A DNA stretch of 64,000 nt from NCBI GenBank assembly GCA_963750915.1, contig CAVVSF010000012.1, positions 124,001 through 188,000 on the forward strand, given 5' to 3'. Origin of the DNA: DATBJJ01 sp963750915 (GTDB lineage Bacteria; Acidobacteriota; Vicinamibacteria; Vicinamibacterales; 2-12-FULL-66-21). Position 1 is the first letter of the stretch. Each line of letters begins with the position of its first letter. Below, one piece after another: positions 39,510 through 47,856 of this stretch. The notes beneath the pieces are model-generated. The model was not told the DNA's origin and searched no databases. It saw only the letters and a list, made by a program, of their open reading frames with translations. The position numbers were made by a program, and so were the translations under genes.

Positions 39510-40454
39510 ATGATCCATGTTCTCGGTATCGACGCCGGCGGCACCAAGACGGTGTGCCAGCTGGCAGACGAGCAGGGCACGCTCGTTTCCGAGGCGCGCG
39601 CCGGCGGCGCCAACCTTCAGGCGGCGGGCGAGCTGCACGTCGAGAAGGTCATTCACGACGTGATGGAGGAAGCGATCGGCGATCGCGACATCGTCCCGGC
39701 GGCGATCTGCCTCGGCATCGCCGGCGTCGATCGCGCCGAAGACTCGACGATCGTCCGCGGCCTGATGCGTCGGATCGGCTTCAAGGCGCGCACCCTGGTC
39801 GTCAACGATGCGCTGGTCGCGCTCGAAGCCGGTGCGCCGGGCGCGCCTGGCGTCGTCATCATCTCCGGCACCGGGTCGATCGCATACGGCCGCAACCAGC
39901 AGAACCAGGGCGCGCGGGCCGGCGGCTGGGGCCACGTGCTCGGCGACGAAGGCAGCGGCTACTGGATCGGCCGGGCGGCGCTGCGCGCCGTCCTGCGCGA
40001 AGCCGATCGTCGCGGCCCGCGAACGGCGCTGACACCGCTGCTGCTCCGGCACTTCGGCGTCAGCGAAGCCCAGAACCTGATTCACGAGGTCTACCAGAGC
40101 AAGCTGCGGCCGGCGGCGATTGGCGCGCTCGCGCAGTGCGTCCAGGCCGCGTTCACCGAGGGTGACGACGCGGCGCAGGGCATTCTGCGCGCCGCCGCCG
40201 ACGAGCTCGAGTCCTCCGGCAGCAGCGTTGCCAGGCGCCTTCAGCTAGGAGGGTCGCCGTTCACGTTCATCCTCGGGGGCGGGATCTTCCGCGCGGTACC
40301 GTGGCTGCGCGAAGAGATGCAGACTCGGCTGGGGCAGAAGTTTCCAACGAGCGTGGTGCGCCTGCTGGATCGCGAACCGGCCGCAGGTGCCGTCTCGCTG
40401 GCACTGCAGGAAGCGCACGGCGGCGCCCGCATTCCGGGCTACATCACAGGGTGA
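39510..40454 (+). CDS. BadF/BadG/BcrA/BcrD-family ATPase, probable amino-sugar kinase (NagK/MurK-like)
   Basis: 314 residues with the sugar-kinase/actin fold: phosphate loop GIDAGGTKTVCQLADEQG, VISGTGSIAYGRN and GWGHVLGDEGSGYWIG. Known members of this family phosphorylate GlcNAc or MurNAc (for example MurK of Clostridium acetobutylicum). nagB follows and murQ is next on the other strand, which fits phosphorylation of imported GlcNAc/MurNAc. There is no sulfatase or benzoyl-CoA context. The upstream terminator and missing ribosome site suggest a leaderless mRNA or read-through. Confidence 0.87.
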   Translation: MIHVLGIDAGGTKTVCQLADEQGTLVSEARAGGANLQAAGELHVEKVIHDVMEEAIGDRDIVPAAICLGIAGVDRAEDSTIVRGLMRRIGFKARTLVVNDALVALEAGAPGAPGVVIISGTGSIAYGRNQQNQGARAGGWGHVLGDEGSGYWIGRAALRAVLREADRRGPRTALTPLLLRHFGVSEAQNLIHEVYQSKLRPAAIGALAQCVQAAFTEGDDAAQGILRAAADELESSGSSVARRLQLGGSPFTFILGGGIFRAVPWLREEMQTRLGQKFPTSVVRLLDREPAAGAVSLALQEAHGGARIPGYITG

Positions 40455-40479
40455 TCATGCAGCTGGCAGGGCAGGCGCC

Positions 40480-41265
40480 GTGATCCACGACCCGCGCGCG
40501 CCGCGCGCCCCGGGACCACCGCGGGTCACGATCTTTCCAAACGACCGCGCCGCGGCCCGGGCGCTCGCGCAGCACGTCGCCGACGCCCTCGCGGCCCGGC
40601 CGTCGCTCGTCCTCGGCTTGCCGACCGGCCGCACGCCGGTTCGTCTCTATCACGACCTCGCGTCGCTCGCCGAGCACGGACGCGCCGACTTCTCGCGTGT
40701 CACGACGTTCAATCTCGACGAGTTCTGGGGGCTCCCGGCGGGCCATGCCGCCAGCTATCGCAGCTTCATGCATGCGCATCTCTTCGATCGCGTGCAGCTC
40801 CGGCCGGAACAGATCAATTTCCTCAACGGCACTTCGCCGAATCCTGTCGAGGAATGCGCACGATACGAACGCGCGATCGCCGCCGCCGGCGGCATCGACC
40901 TCCAGATCCTCGGTCTGGGTTCCAACGGACATATCGGGTTCAATGAGCCGGCGACGGCGCTGCAGGCGCGGACGCACCGCGTGACCCTCAAGCCGGAGAC
41001 GCGGCGCGCCAACAGCGCGTTGTTCGGCGGCGACGCCTCGGCAGTGCCGGCAGAGGCCTTGTCGATGGGAATGGCGACGATACTTCAGGCGCGGTCGATC
41101 GTGCTGCTGGTCACGGGACGCTCGAAGGCGGGGTGCGTCGCCAGCATGCTGCGCGGGCCGATCACGCCGGAACTGCCGGCGTCGTTCCTGCAGCTGCATC
41201 ACGACGTCGAGGTCGTGCTCGATCAGGCAGCCGCCGCGTCGTTGACGGAGCCCGGCGCCGGGTGA
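40480..41265 (+). CDS. nagB: Glucosamine-6-phosphate deaminase
   Basis: 261 residues; converts glucosamine-6-phosphate to fructose-6-phosphate and ammonia. GLPTGRTPVRLYHDL, TTFNLDEFWGL and GLGSNGHIGFNEPATAL are the family motifs. Asn replaces the Asp of the Escherichia coli GNDGH motif, as I recall for the Bacillus enzyme, so this is probably not a defect. I start at the GTG at 40480, 25 nt after the kinase stop. The stop is 3 nt from the end of the convergent murQ gene. A separate nagA deacetylase was not found in the window. Confidence 0.92.
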   Translation: MIHDPRAPRAPGPPRVTIFPNDRAAARALAQHVADALAARPSLVLGLPTGRTPVRLYHDLASLAEHGRADFSRVTTFNLDEFWGLPAGHAASYRSFMHAHLFDRVQLRPEQINFLNGTSPNPVEECARYERAIAAAGGIDLQILGLGSNGHIGFNEPATALQARTHRVTLKPETRRANSALFGGDASAVPAEALSMGMATILQARSIVLLVTGRSKAGCVASMLRGPITPELPASFLQLHHDVEVVLDQAAAASLTEPGAG

Positions 41266-41268
41266 CCG

Positions 41269-42231
41269 TCAGCCCTTGGTGCTGACGCCTTCCGCCCGCA
41301 GCACGGAGCGCAGGCGCGGCTCGATGTCCTCGCCAATCGCCTCGCGCACCGAGTCCTGGGCTTTCTTCAGCCGCTTCAAAGACTGCGGCAGCGTCAACTT
41401 GGCCTTCTCCATCACGATTGCCGCCTTGACGTTCCACTTGGCGCGCTTCAGCAGCACGTCCGCCGCGTCGTAGTCGAGGCCGGTGACGATGCCGATGATG
41501 CGGCGGGCGCGATCCTTGAGCTTCTCCGAGCCCGTCTGCACGTCGACCATCAGGTTGCCGTAGGTCTTGCCGACCTTGATCATCGAGATCGTGGTCAGCA
41601 TGTTCAGGACCATTTTTGTCGCCGTCCCGGCCTTGAGCCGGGTCGACCCGGCGATCAGCTCGGGACCAACCGCCGGCGCAATCTGCAGGTCGACGAAGTT
41701 CTGCAGCTCCGAGCCGGGCCAGCAGGTGATGAAGATGATCTTGGCGCCGGCCTTGCGGGCCCGCGTCAGGCCGCCGCGCACGAACTGGGTCATGCCGCTG
41801 GCGGAGACGCCGATGACGACGTCGCGCAGGCTGAGGCGGAGGCGGCTGATGCTGCGCGCGCCTTCTTCGTAGTTGTCTTCGACGCCTTCCTTGGCGCGGA
41901 ACACGGCGTCCTGGCCGCCGGCCATGATCGCCTGCACCGTCTTGGGCGAGATGCCGAAGGTGGGCGGCATCTCCGAGGCCTCGACGACGCCGAGCCGGCC
42001 GCTGGTGCCGGCGCCGATGAAGATGATGCGGCCGCCCTTGCGCAGCGACTGGGTGATGATCTCGATGCCGTGCGCGATCCGCTCGCGCTCCTTCTGCACC
42101 GCGGCGATGACCTTGCGATCCTCCTGCAGGACCATCTCGACGATGTCCGCCACCGGTGCCTTGTCGACGGCCAGGCTCGCCGGATTGATCGCTTCGGTTG
42201 GCAGGGACTCCCACTTGGAGTGTGTTGTCAT
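41269..42231 (-). CDS. murQ: N-acetylmuramic acid 6-phosphate etherase
   Basis: 320 residues; cleaves the D-lactyl ether of MurNAc-6-phosphate to give GlcNAc-6-phosphate, a step specific to peptidoglycan recycling or scavenging. The SIS domain shows FIGAGTSGRLGVVEASEMPP with the catalytic-type glutamate (Glu87), then VIGVSASGMTQFVRGGL and KAGTATKMVLNMLTTISM. I use the ATG at 42231; 24 extra residues from an upstream in-frame start do not resemble the family. Convergent with nagB. Confidence 0.96.
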   Translation of the reverse strand: MTTHSKWESLPTEAINPASLAVDKAPVADIVEMVLQEDRKVIAAVQKERERIAHGIEIITQSLRKGGRIIFIGAGTSGRLGVVEASEMPPTFGISPKTVQAIMAGGQDAVFRAKEGVEDNYEEGARSISRLRLSLRDVVIGVSASGMTQFVRGGLTRARKAGAKIIFITCWPGSELQNFVDLQIAPAVGPELIAGSTRLKAGTATKMVLNMLTTISMIKVGKTYGNLMVDVQTGSEKLKDRARRIIGIVTGLDYDAADVLLKRAKWNVKAAIVMEKAKLTLPQSLKRLKKAQDSVREAIGEDIEPRLRSVLRAEGVSTKG

Positions 42232-42349
42232 GCGCACACGTTCTGTCGCCCGCGACTGAGCGGGGTAGCCGCGTACGATACTCCCGGGGGAGAGTGGTGT
42301 CAAACGTCGCGACGCTCGTCACACAGCTGGTCAGCCCGCGCGCGAGCCC

Positions 42350-42382
42350 TGGCGTAAGCCTGGCGTAAGCCTGGCGCAAGCA
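42350..42382. repeat. Three tandem 11-bp repeats upstream of the MoxR gene
   Basis: TGGCGTAAGCC occurs twice in direct succession and a third unit, TGGCGCAAGCA, follows. The array lies between divergent murQ and moxR, about 75 nt before the MoxR start. It could be an operator or a chance duplication. Confidence 0.5.
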
Positions 42383-42458
42383 ACGAAGCGGCCCGGCCGC
42401 AGGCGTCGTAGTAGACTGCAGCGATGCTCAGAGGTCGCGCCATTCATCGTGTTTGATC

Positions 42459-43505
42459 ATGGTTGATCGCAGTTCGCGCGTGAGCGACGCGCCCCCCGAA
42501 ACCCGGTTCGAACATGTCGCCGACGTCGCCGGCCGCCTCGAGCGCGAACTGGCCAAGGCCATCGTTGGTCAGCAGCGCGTCATTCGGGAGATCCTGATTG
42601 CCTTTCTCGCCGGCGGCCATTGCCTGCTGCGCGGCGTCCCCGGCCTCGCCAAGACGCTCCTGATCAAGAAGCTGGCCGAGGCGGTCGATCTCAAGTTCAA
42701 CCGCATCCAGTTCACCCCCGACCTCATGCCGTCGGACATCCTCGGCGCCGAGGTCATCGAAGAGGATCGCGCCACCGGCAAGCGCCTGATCCGCTTCATC
42801 AAGGGACCGATTTTCGCCAACATCCTCCTCGCTGACGAGATCAACAGGACGCCGCCCAAGACGCAGGCGGCGCTGCTCGAAGCGATGCAGGAGTACCAGG
42901 TCACCGTCAACGGCGTCCGCTTCGAGCTCGATCGGCCGCTGTTCGTGCTGGCGACGCAGAACCCGATCGAACAGGAGGGCACCTACTCACTGCCCGAAGC
43001 CCAGCTCGATCGCTTCATGTTCAACGTCGTCATCGACTACCCGTCGGCGGAGGAGGAGCGGATGATTCTCGCGGCGACGACCGGCATCGCCGATCCGAAG
43101 ATCTCCGTCGTCGCCAGCGGCGACGAGATCGAGCGGCTGCACGCGGTCGTGCGTGAAGTGCCGGCGGCGGAGAACGTCATCGACTACGCGACCCGGCTAG
43201 TGCGCGCCACCCGCCCGACCGGCCCGGCAGCGGACGGGGCGCCCGAATTCGTCCGCACGTGGGTCCGCTGGGGCGCCGGGCCGCGCGCCGGTCAGGCGCT
43301 GCTGCTCGGCGCGAAGGCGCTGGCACTGCTGGACGGGCGCACGGTAGCGTCGCCCGAGGACATCCGGGCGGTGGCGCTGCCGGTACTGCGGCATCGACTG
43401 CTCGTCAACTTTCAGGGCGAGGCGGATGGCGTCGACGCCGATCAGGTCGTGACGCGGCTGCTCGACGCGATTCCCGCCGATTCGAGGCGTGACATCCGAA
43501 CCTGA
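42459..43505 (+). CDS. MoxR-family AAA+ ATPase
   Basis: 348 residues. MoxR ATPases act as chaperones for protein complexes, usually with DUF58 and von Willebrand A-type partners. Walker A diverges to LLRGVPGLAKTLLIKK, Walker B is ILLADEINRTPPKTQ, the sensor is VLATQNPIEQEGTYSLPEAQ and DRFMFNVVIDYP follows. I choose the ATG at 42459 over a TTG two codons upstream. First gene of a MoxR-DUF58-membrane protein operon. The substrate complex is unknown. Confidence 0.95.
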   Translation: MVDRSSRVSDAPPETRFEHVADVAGRLERELAKAIVGQQRVIREILIAFLAGGHCLLRGVPGLAKTLLIKKLAEAVDLKFNRIQFTPDLMPSDILGAEVIEEDRATGKRLIRFIKGPIFANILLADEINRTPPKTQAALLEAMQEYQVTVNGVRFELDRPLFVLATQNPIEQEGTYSLPEAQLDRFMFNVVIDYPSAEEERMILAATTGIADPKISVVASGDEIERLHAVVREVPAAENVIDYATRLVRATRPTGPAADGAPEFVRTWVRWGAGPRAGQALLLGAKALALLDGRTVASPEDIRAVALPVLRHRLLVNFQGEADGVDADQVVTRLLDAIPADSRRDIRT

Positions 43506-43538
43506 TCGCCAACCACGTTCGGCGGCTGAAGAAACGGT

Positions 43539-44435
43539 GTGACTACCCCCCGCATGCTCGACCCCGTCGTCCTGACGGCACTCAGCGACCTCGAACTGGT
43601 CGCTCGCGTCACGGTCGACGGTACCCTGTCGGGTCTCCACAACAGCCCGTTCCACGGCTACAGCGCCGAGTTCAGCCAGTACCGGCACTATCGCGCCGGC
43701 GACGACCTCAAGTACGTCGACTGGAAACTGTTCGCTCGTACCGACCGGCTCTATACCAAGCAGTTCCGTGAAACCACCAACCTGTCGGCGCAGCTGATGA
43801 TCGACGCCAGCGCCTCGATGGGCTTTGCCGGGCGCGCCGGCGTCTCGAAGATCGACTACGCGCGGATCCTTGGCGCGGCGCTGACACACTTGATTGCCGG
43901 TCAGGGGGACGCGGTCGGCCTCGTCATCTACGACAGCCGGGTGCGAAAGTACGTGCCGAGCCGCCTCGGGCAGACTCACGCGCGCGGACTGCTGCGGACG
44001 CTGACAACGATGGAGGCGTCCGGGACGACGGCGGCGGCCGTGGCGTTCCGGCGCGGCGCCGACTACATGTCCCGCCGCGGGCTCCTGATCGTCATCTCGG
44101 ATCTGTATGACGAGAGCGACGAGATCGACAGCCAGCTCCGCCGCGCCGTACGGATGGGGCACGAAGTCGCGGTGTTCCACGTGATGACCCGCGACGAGCT
44201 CGAGTTTCCGTTCACCCGCGATGTCGAGCTCGAGGATCTCGAGTCGGGTCAGACGATCCTGGCGGGTTCGGTCAGCGCGGCCGAGTACCGGCGTCAGTTC
44301 GCCGACTTCGTCGAGCGGTGGCGCGCGCGGTGCGCCCGGTATCACATCGACTACACGCGCGTGATGACCGACGACTCGCTCGATTCGGCGCTGCGCGGCT
44401 ACCTGCTGCGGCGGGGCGGAGGGCCGCGGACATGA
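43539..44435 (+). CDS. DUF58 domain-containing protein
   Basis: 298 residues with the DUF58 signature HYRAGDDLKYVDWKLFARTD and a VWA-like region (LMIDASASMGF, RGLLIVISDLYDE) with partial MIDAS residues. No membrane segment. DUF58 proteins typically pair with MoxR ATPases in envelope stress and complex assembly; the precise role is unknown. Start GTG at 43539, with an ATG five codons later as an alternative. The stop overlaps the next start (ATGA). Confidence 0.92.
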   Translation: MTTPRMLDPVVLTALSDLELVARVTVDGTLSGLHNSPFHGYSAEFSQYRHYRAGDDLKYVDWKLFARTDRLYTKQFRETTNLSAQLMIDASASMGFAGRAGVSKIDYARILGAALTHLIAGQGDAVGLVIYDSRVRKYVPSRLGQTHARGLLRTLTTMEASGTTAAAVAFRRGADYMSRRGLLIVISDLYDESDEIDSQLRRAVRMGHEVAVFHVMTRDELEFPFTRDVELEDLESGQTILAGSVSAAEYRRQFADFVERWRARCARYHIDYTRVMTDDSLDSALRGYLLRRGGGPRT

Positions 44436-45802
44436 TCGCGTGGCAGACCGCGGCGGCGCTGTGGGCGTTGCCGCTGGCCGCGCTGCCGGTGGTGATTCAC
44501 CTGCTGCGGATGCATCGGGCGGAGCGCCGGCCGTTCCCAAGCCTGCGTTTCGTCCGCGCGTCGCAGACGGCGGCGGTCCGCGTCCAGGCGCCTTCGGACC
44601 TGCTGCTGATGCTGCTGCGGGTGACGGCCGTTGCGCTCGCGGTCGGCGCCGCCGCGGGGCCGGTGCTCGTGACACCCGGTCGCGTCGCCGGCTGGAACGC
44701 GCGCACGGCGCGGGCCGTCGTCGTCGACGTCAGCGAGAGCATGCAGGGCGACGCCGCGGCCCAATCCGCGGCGCGTCTCGCCGACGAGGCGGCCAGTGCC
44801 GAGATGACGGCGTCAGCGTATGCGCAGCGTATCGACGCGCGCGATCTCGGCGCCGGCGTCGCCCGCGGCCGTGCCTGGCTGGAGACCGCGCCGCCGTCGC
44901 AACGCGAGATCGTCGTCATCTCGGACTTTCAGCGCGGCGCCATGTCGCGGACGGAGCCAGCAGTCGCAAGCGTGCCGGACGCGATCGGGCTGCGCTTCGT
45001 GCAGGTGGGAGTGACGGCCGGAGCGCGACAGGTCGCGGGCGCGCCGCTGCTGGCGTTTCCAGACGCGGCACGAGCGCAGACTGTCGAACTGACCCCGGAC
45101 GCGACGGCGATCAGCATTGCGGCCGCCGCTGGTCCGGCGACGGGATTGCGGATCGAACCGGCAGCCGGCGCCGAGCGGCTGCTGCGCGTCGCCGCGGCGG
45201 CTGGCTCGCCGGCCGGATCGTCGGATCAACCAATCGTGATTCGTTTCCCCTCCGCCCGTGAATCTGTCCAACCAGTTCAGGCGTCGCGACCGGCAGCATC
45301 CTGGATGCGACGCACCCTGATGCGGCTGCAGCGTGACCGCGACCTGAAAGCGGCCTCGGACGCGCTGCGGGCCGCGACACCGCTGGCGTCACTTGGCGAC
45401 ACGGCGCCAGCAGCGTGGCTGGTCGTCTCGCGAGATGACGCCGGGAAGCCGCTGGTTGCGGCGGCTGCCGCCGGGGCGGAGCTCGTCATCGACGTCGCCG
45501 CGGGATACGACACGTTCCTCGCGGCGGCAGTCGTCCGCGGCGCACTCGCTGCCCGCCATGCGCCCCACGACTATGCCGAGCTCGAACCGGCGCGGATCGA
45601 CGCCTCGACGCTGGCGGCGTGGGGCCGGCAACCGGCGCCGGCGGCGGTGCCGTCAGGCCCGGACGCCTTTCGCGGTGTCGATCGAACGGATGCGCGCTGG
45701 TGCTGGCTGGGCGTTCTCGTCCTGCTCGGCCTCGAGCAGTGGCTGCGCGGCCGCCGTCGACATCGCAGCGCCGACGATCTGAGAGTGCAGCATGCCGCTT
45801 GA
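44432..45802 (+). CDS. BatA-like membrane protein (N-terminal aerotolerance domain)
   Basis: 456 residues. The N-terminus has two transmembrane helices around ALPVVIHLLRMHRAERRPFP, the typical BatA/aerotolerance N-domain (membrane segment, then HLLRR-like motif, then FPSLRFV). A VWA-like domain follows with a degraded MIDAS (VVVDVSESMQGDAA). A last helix near the C-terminus (ARWCWLGVLVLLGLEQWL) anchors the end. ATGA overlap with DUF58 upstream and an 11-nt overlap with the next gene indicate one operon. Confidence 0.87.
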   Translation: MIAWQTAAALWALPLAALPVVIHLLRMHRAERRPFPSLRFVRASQTAAVRVQAPSDLLLMLLRVTAVALAVGAAAGPVLVTPGRVAGWNARTARAVVVDVSESMQGDAAAQSAARLADEAASAEMTASAYAQRIDARDLGAGVARGRAWLETAPPSQREIVVISDFQRGAMSRTEPAVASVPDAIGLRFVQVGVTAGARQVAGAPLLAFPDAARAQTVELTPDATAISIAAAAGPATGLRIEPAAGAERLLRVAAAAGSPAGSSDQPIVIRFPSARESVQPVQASRPAASWMRRTLMRLQRDRDLKAASDALRAATPLASLGDTAPAAWLVVSRDDAGKPLVAAAAAGAELVIDVAAGYDTFLAAAVVRGALAARHAPHDYAELEPARIDASTLAAWGRQPAPAAVPSGPDAFRGVDRTDARWCWLGVLVLLGLEQWLRGRRRHRSADDLRVQHAA

Positions 45803-47856
45803 CGGGTCGAACGAGAGCGGCGTCGCGCGACCACTCGCCAGCCTCCGGTCACGGCTGGCGATGCTCGACGCGCTGCGGTCGATTGCCGTCGTCGCGCCGC
45901 TGGCGGTAGTGTCGGCGCTGGTCGCGATTCGCGTCGGGGCGCCGGCGCCAGCCAGCGTGGCGGTCGTCGTCGCGATCGCGGTCCTGGGCGCGGTGCTGTG
46001 GCTCTGGCGACGATCGTCGACCTGGAGCGCGGCCGCGGCCGCGCGAGCGGTCGAGCGGATGCACGGCGACAGCCGCAACGTGGTCGTTACGGCGGAGGAG
46101 TTGTTGCGGCATCCCGACCGGGCCCGGCCAGCCATCCGCGAGCGCGTGCTCGGACAAGCCGCAGTGATATTGGCGCGCGATCGTCCGGCGACGGTGCCGC
46201 TGAGGCGGCCTGCGATCGCCGCGGGCGTGTCGGCTGCCATCGCCACTACCCTCGCGCTCGGTTGGCCTCAGCGCGCGGTCGTCGTCCTGCAGCAGACGGC
46301 GCGGGATGTTGTCACGGCCATAGGCGGTGGTGAAGGCGCTTTCAGCGTGCGAGTGATCGTGACCCCCCCGGGCTACACAGGACAGCCTTCCCGCACGGTC
46401 GAGAATCCCGAGCGCATCGATGTGCTCGAAGGCAGTCGCATGCGAGTGGTCCTCACGCGAGGGGACTGGCGAGTCCGATTCGGGACCGAGGCGCTGGTGC
46501 CAAAAGTGATGGCGAAAGAGGAGGGCAGTCAGCGCTTCGTCGATCTGCCGGCGATCCGCAGCGGCTACCTGGCGTTCGAACCGACGGATCCGTCGCAGGC
46601 AGACAAGCGGCGCCTTGTGCCGGTCACGGTCGGCCCGGATCGCGCGCCGACGATCCGCATCGAGGCGCCGGCGAAGGACCTCCTGTTGCCCGATGCGACG
46701 CCGACGGTACGGATAACCGCGACCGCTACCGACGATCTCGGCCTGCGCTCGCTCGACCTGCGCTACACGCGGATCTCCGGATCGGGCGAACAGTTCGAGT
46801 TCCAGGAAGGCACGATCCCGATTGCGGTCGCGCAGGAGAGCCCGCGGTCGTGGAAGGCACGCGCCGAGCTTCCGCTGCCGAAGCTGTCGCTCAACCCCGG
46901 CGATTCCGTGGTCTATCGGGTCGTCGGGCGGGACCAGCGGGCCGGTGATGCGGGCATGGCGACGTCCGACACGTTCTTCATCGAGATCGCCGGACCCAAC
47001 CAGGTGGCGCTGCCGGGGTTCGAACTGCCGCCCGAACAGGAACGCTACGCGATGAGCCAGCAGATGATCGTGCTGAAGCTCGAGCGGCTCCGGGCGCGGG
47101 AGAAGGCGCTCGATCGGCCTGCGCTCGAGGCGGAGGTCGCGACGATCGCGGCAGAGCAGCGGGCAGTCAAGTCCAACTTCATTTTCCTGACGGGCGGCAC
47201 GGTGGAAGATGAAGAAGAAGAGGCCGAACACTCACACGAGATTCAGGAAGGGCGCCTCGAGAACACCGCGCGCCGCGAGATCGGGATCGCGATCCAGCAC
47301 ATGACGCTGACCGAACAGGCCCTCGCGCAGGTCAGTACCGACCAGGGCCCTGCCGCCAGCCCGAGATGCCGTGGAGGCGCTCCAGCGTGCCTTCGGCCGC
47401 AATCGCTACTTCCTCAAGACCCTGCCGGTTCGAAGCCGTGTGGATCCCGCGCGGCGGTTGACGGGCGAACTGGCGAGCGCCTCCGACTGGCGTCGCGAGC
47501 TGTTCCCGTCGCTCGCCAACGGCCAGTTGGTGAGCGCCAACGAGATTGTGGCGCGCGTGCTCGAGATGGCGCCGGCGCTGCGAGCGGGATCGGTGCCGCC
47601 GAACGCGCTGACCGCCCTCGCGGAACAGGCGCTCGTCATCGATCCGGCGTCGGCCGACTGGCAGCGAATCTCGCGTGCCTTTCTGGATCTGCGGGAGAAG
47701 ATGCCCGCAAACGAGACGGAACGGGCGACTGCCGCCAATGCGATCGTGGCGTCCCTGAGCGCCGTCGTACAGCGGCAGGCGCTGCGCGCGCGCCCCTCGA
47801 CGGGCGGAGAGTCCACGCTCGCCGGCGCCTGGGGCGAGGAGCGGCGCCGGCAATGA
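45792..47856 (+). CDS. DUF4175-like membrane protein (frameshifted)
   Basis: Reconstructed at about 687 residues. Two or three N-terminal transmembrane helices (IAVVAPLAVVSALVAIRVG and next) precede a long periplasmic region with PGYTGQPSRTVENPERIDV and DDLGLRSLDLRYTRISGSG, typical of DUF4175-type proteins in MoxR clusters. A charged helical part ends the chain. The frame breaks at GGG 47345-47347; removing one G joins VSTDQ to ALPPARDAVEALQ. The true end is the TGA at 47854-47856. Without this correction the frame runs on into the next gene and looks like one 1303-residue protein, which is an artefact. Confidence 0.82.

Noticed and set aside
40900..40960. Missing catalytic Asp in NagB
   Set aside because: Asn at this place (GSNGHIGFNEP) also occurs in Bacillus-type NagB as I recall, so it is not evidence of inactivation.
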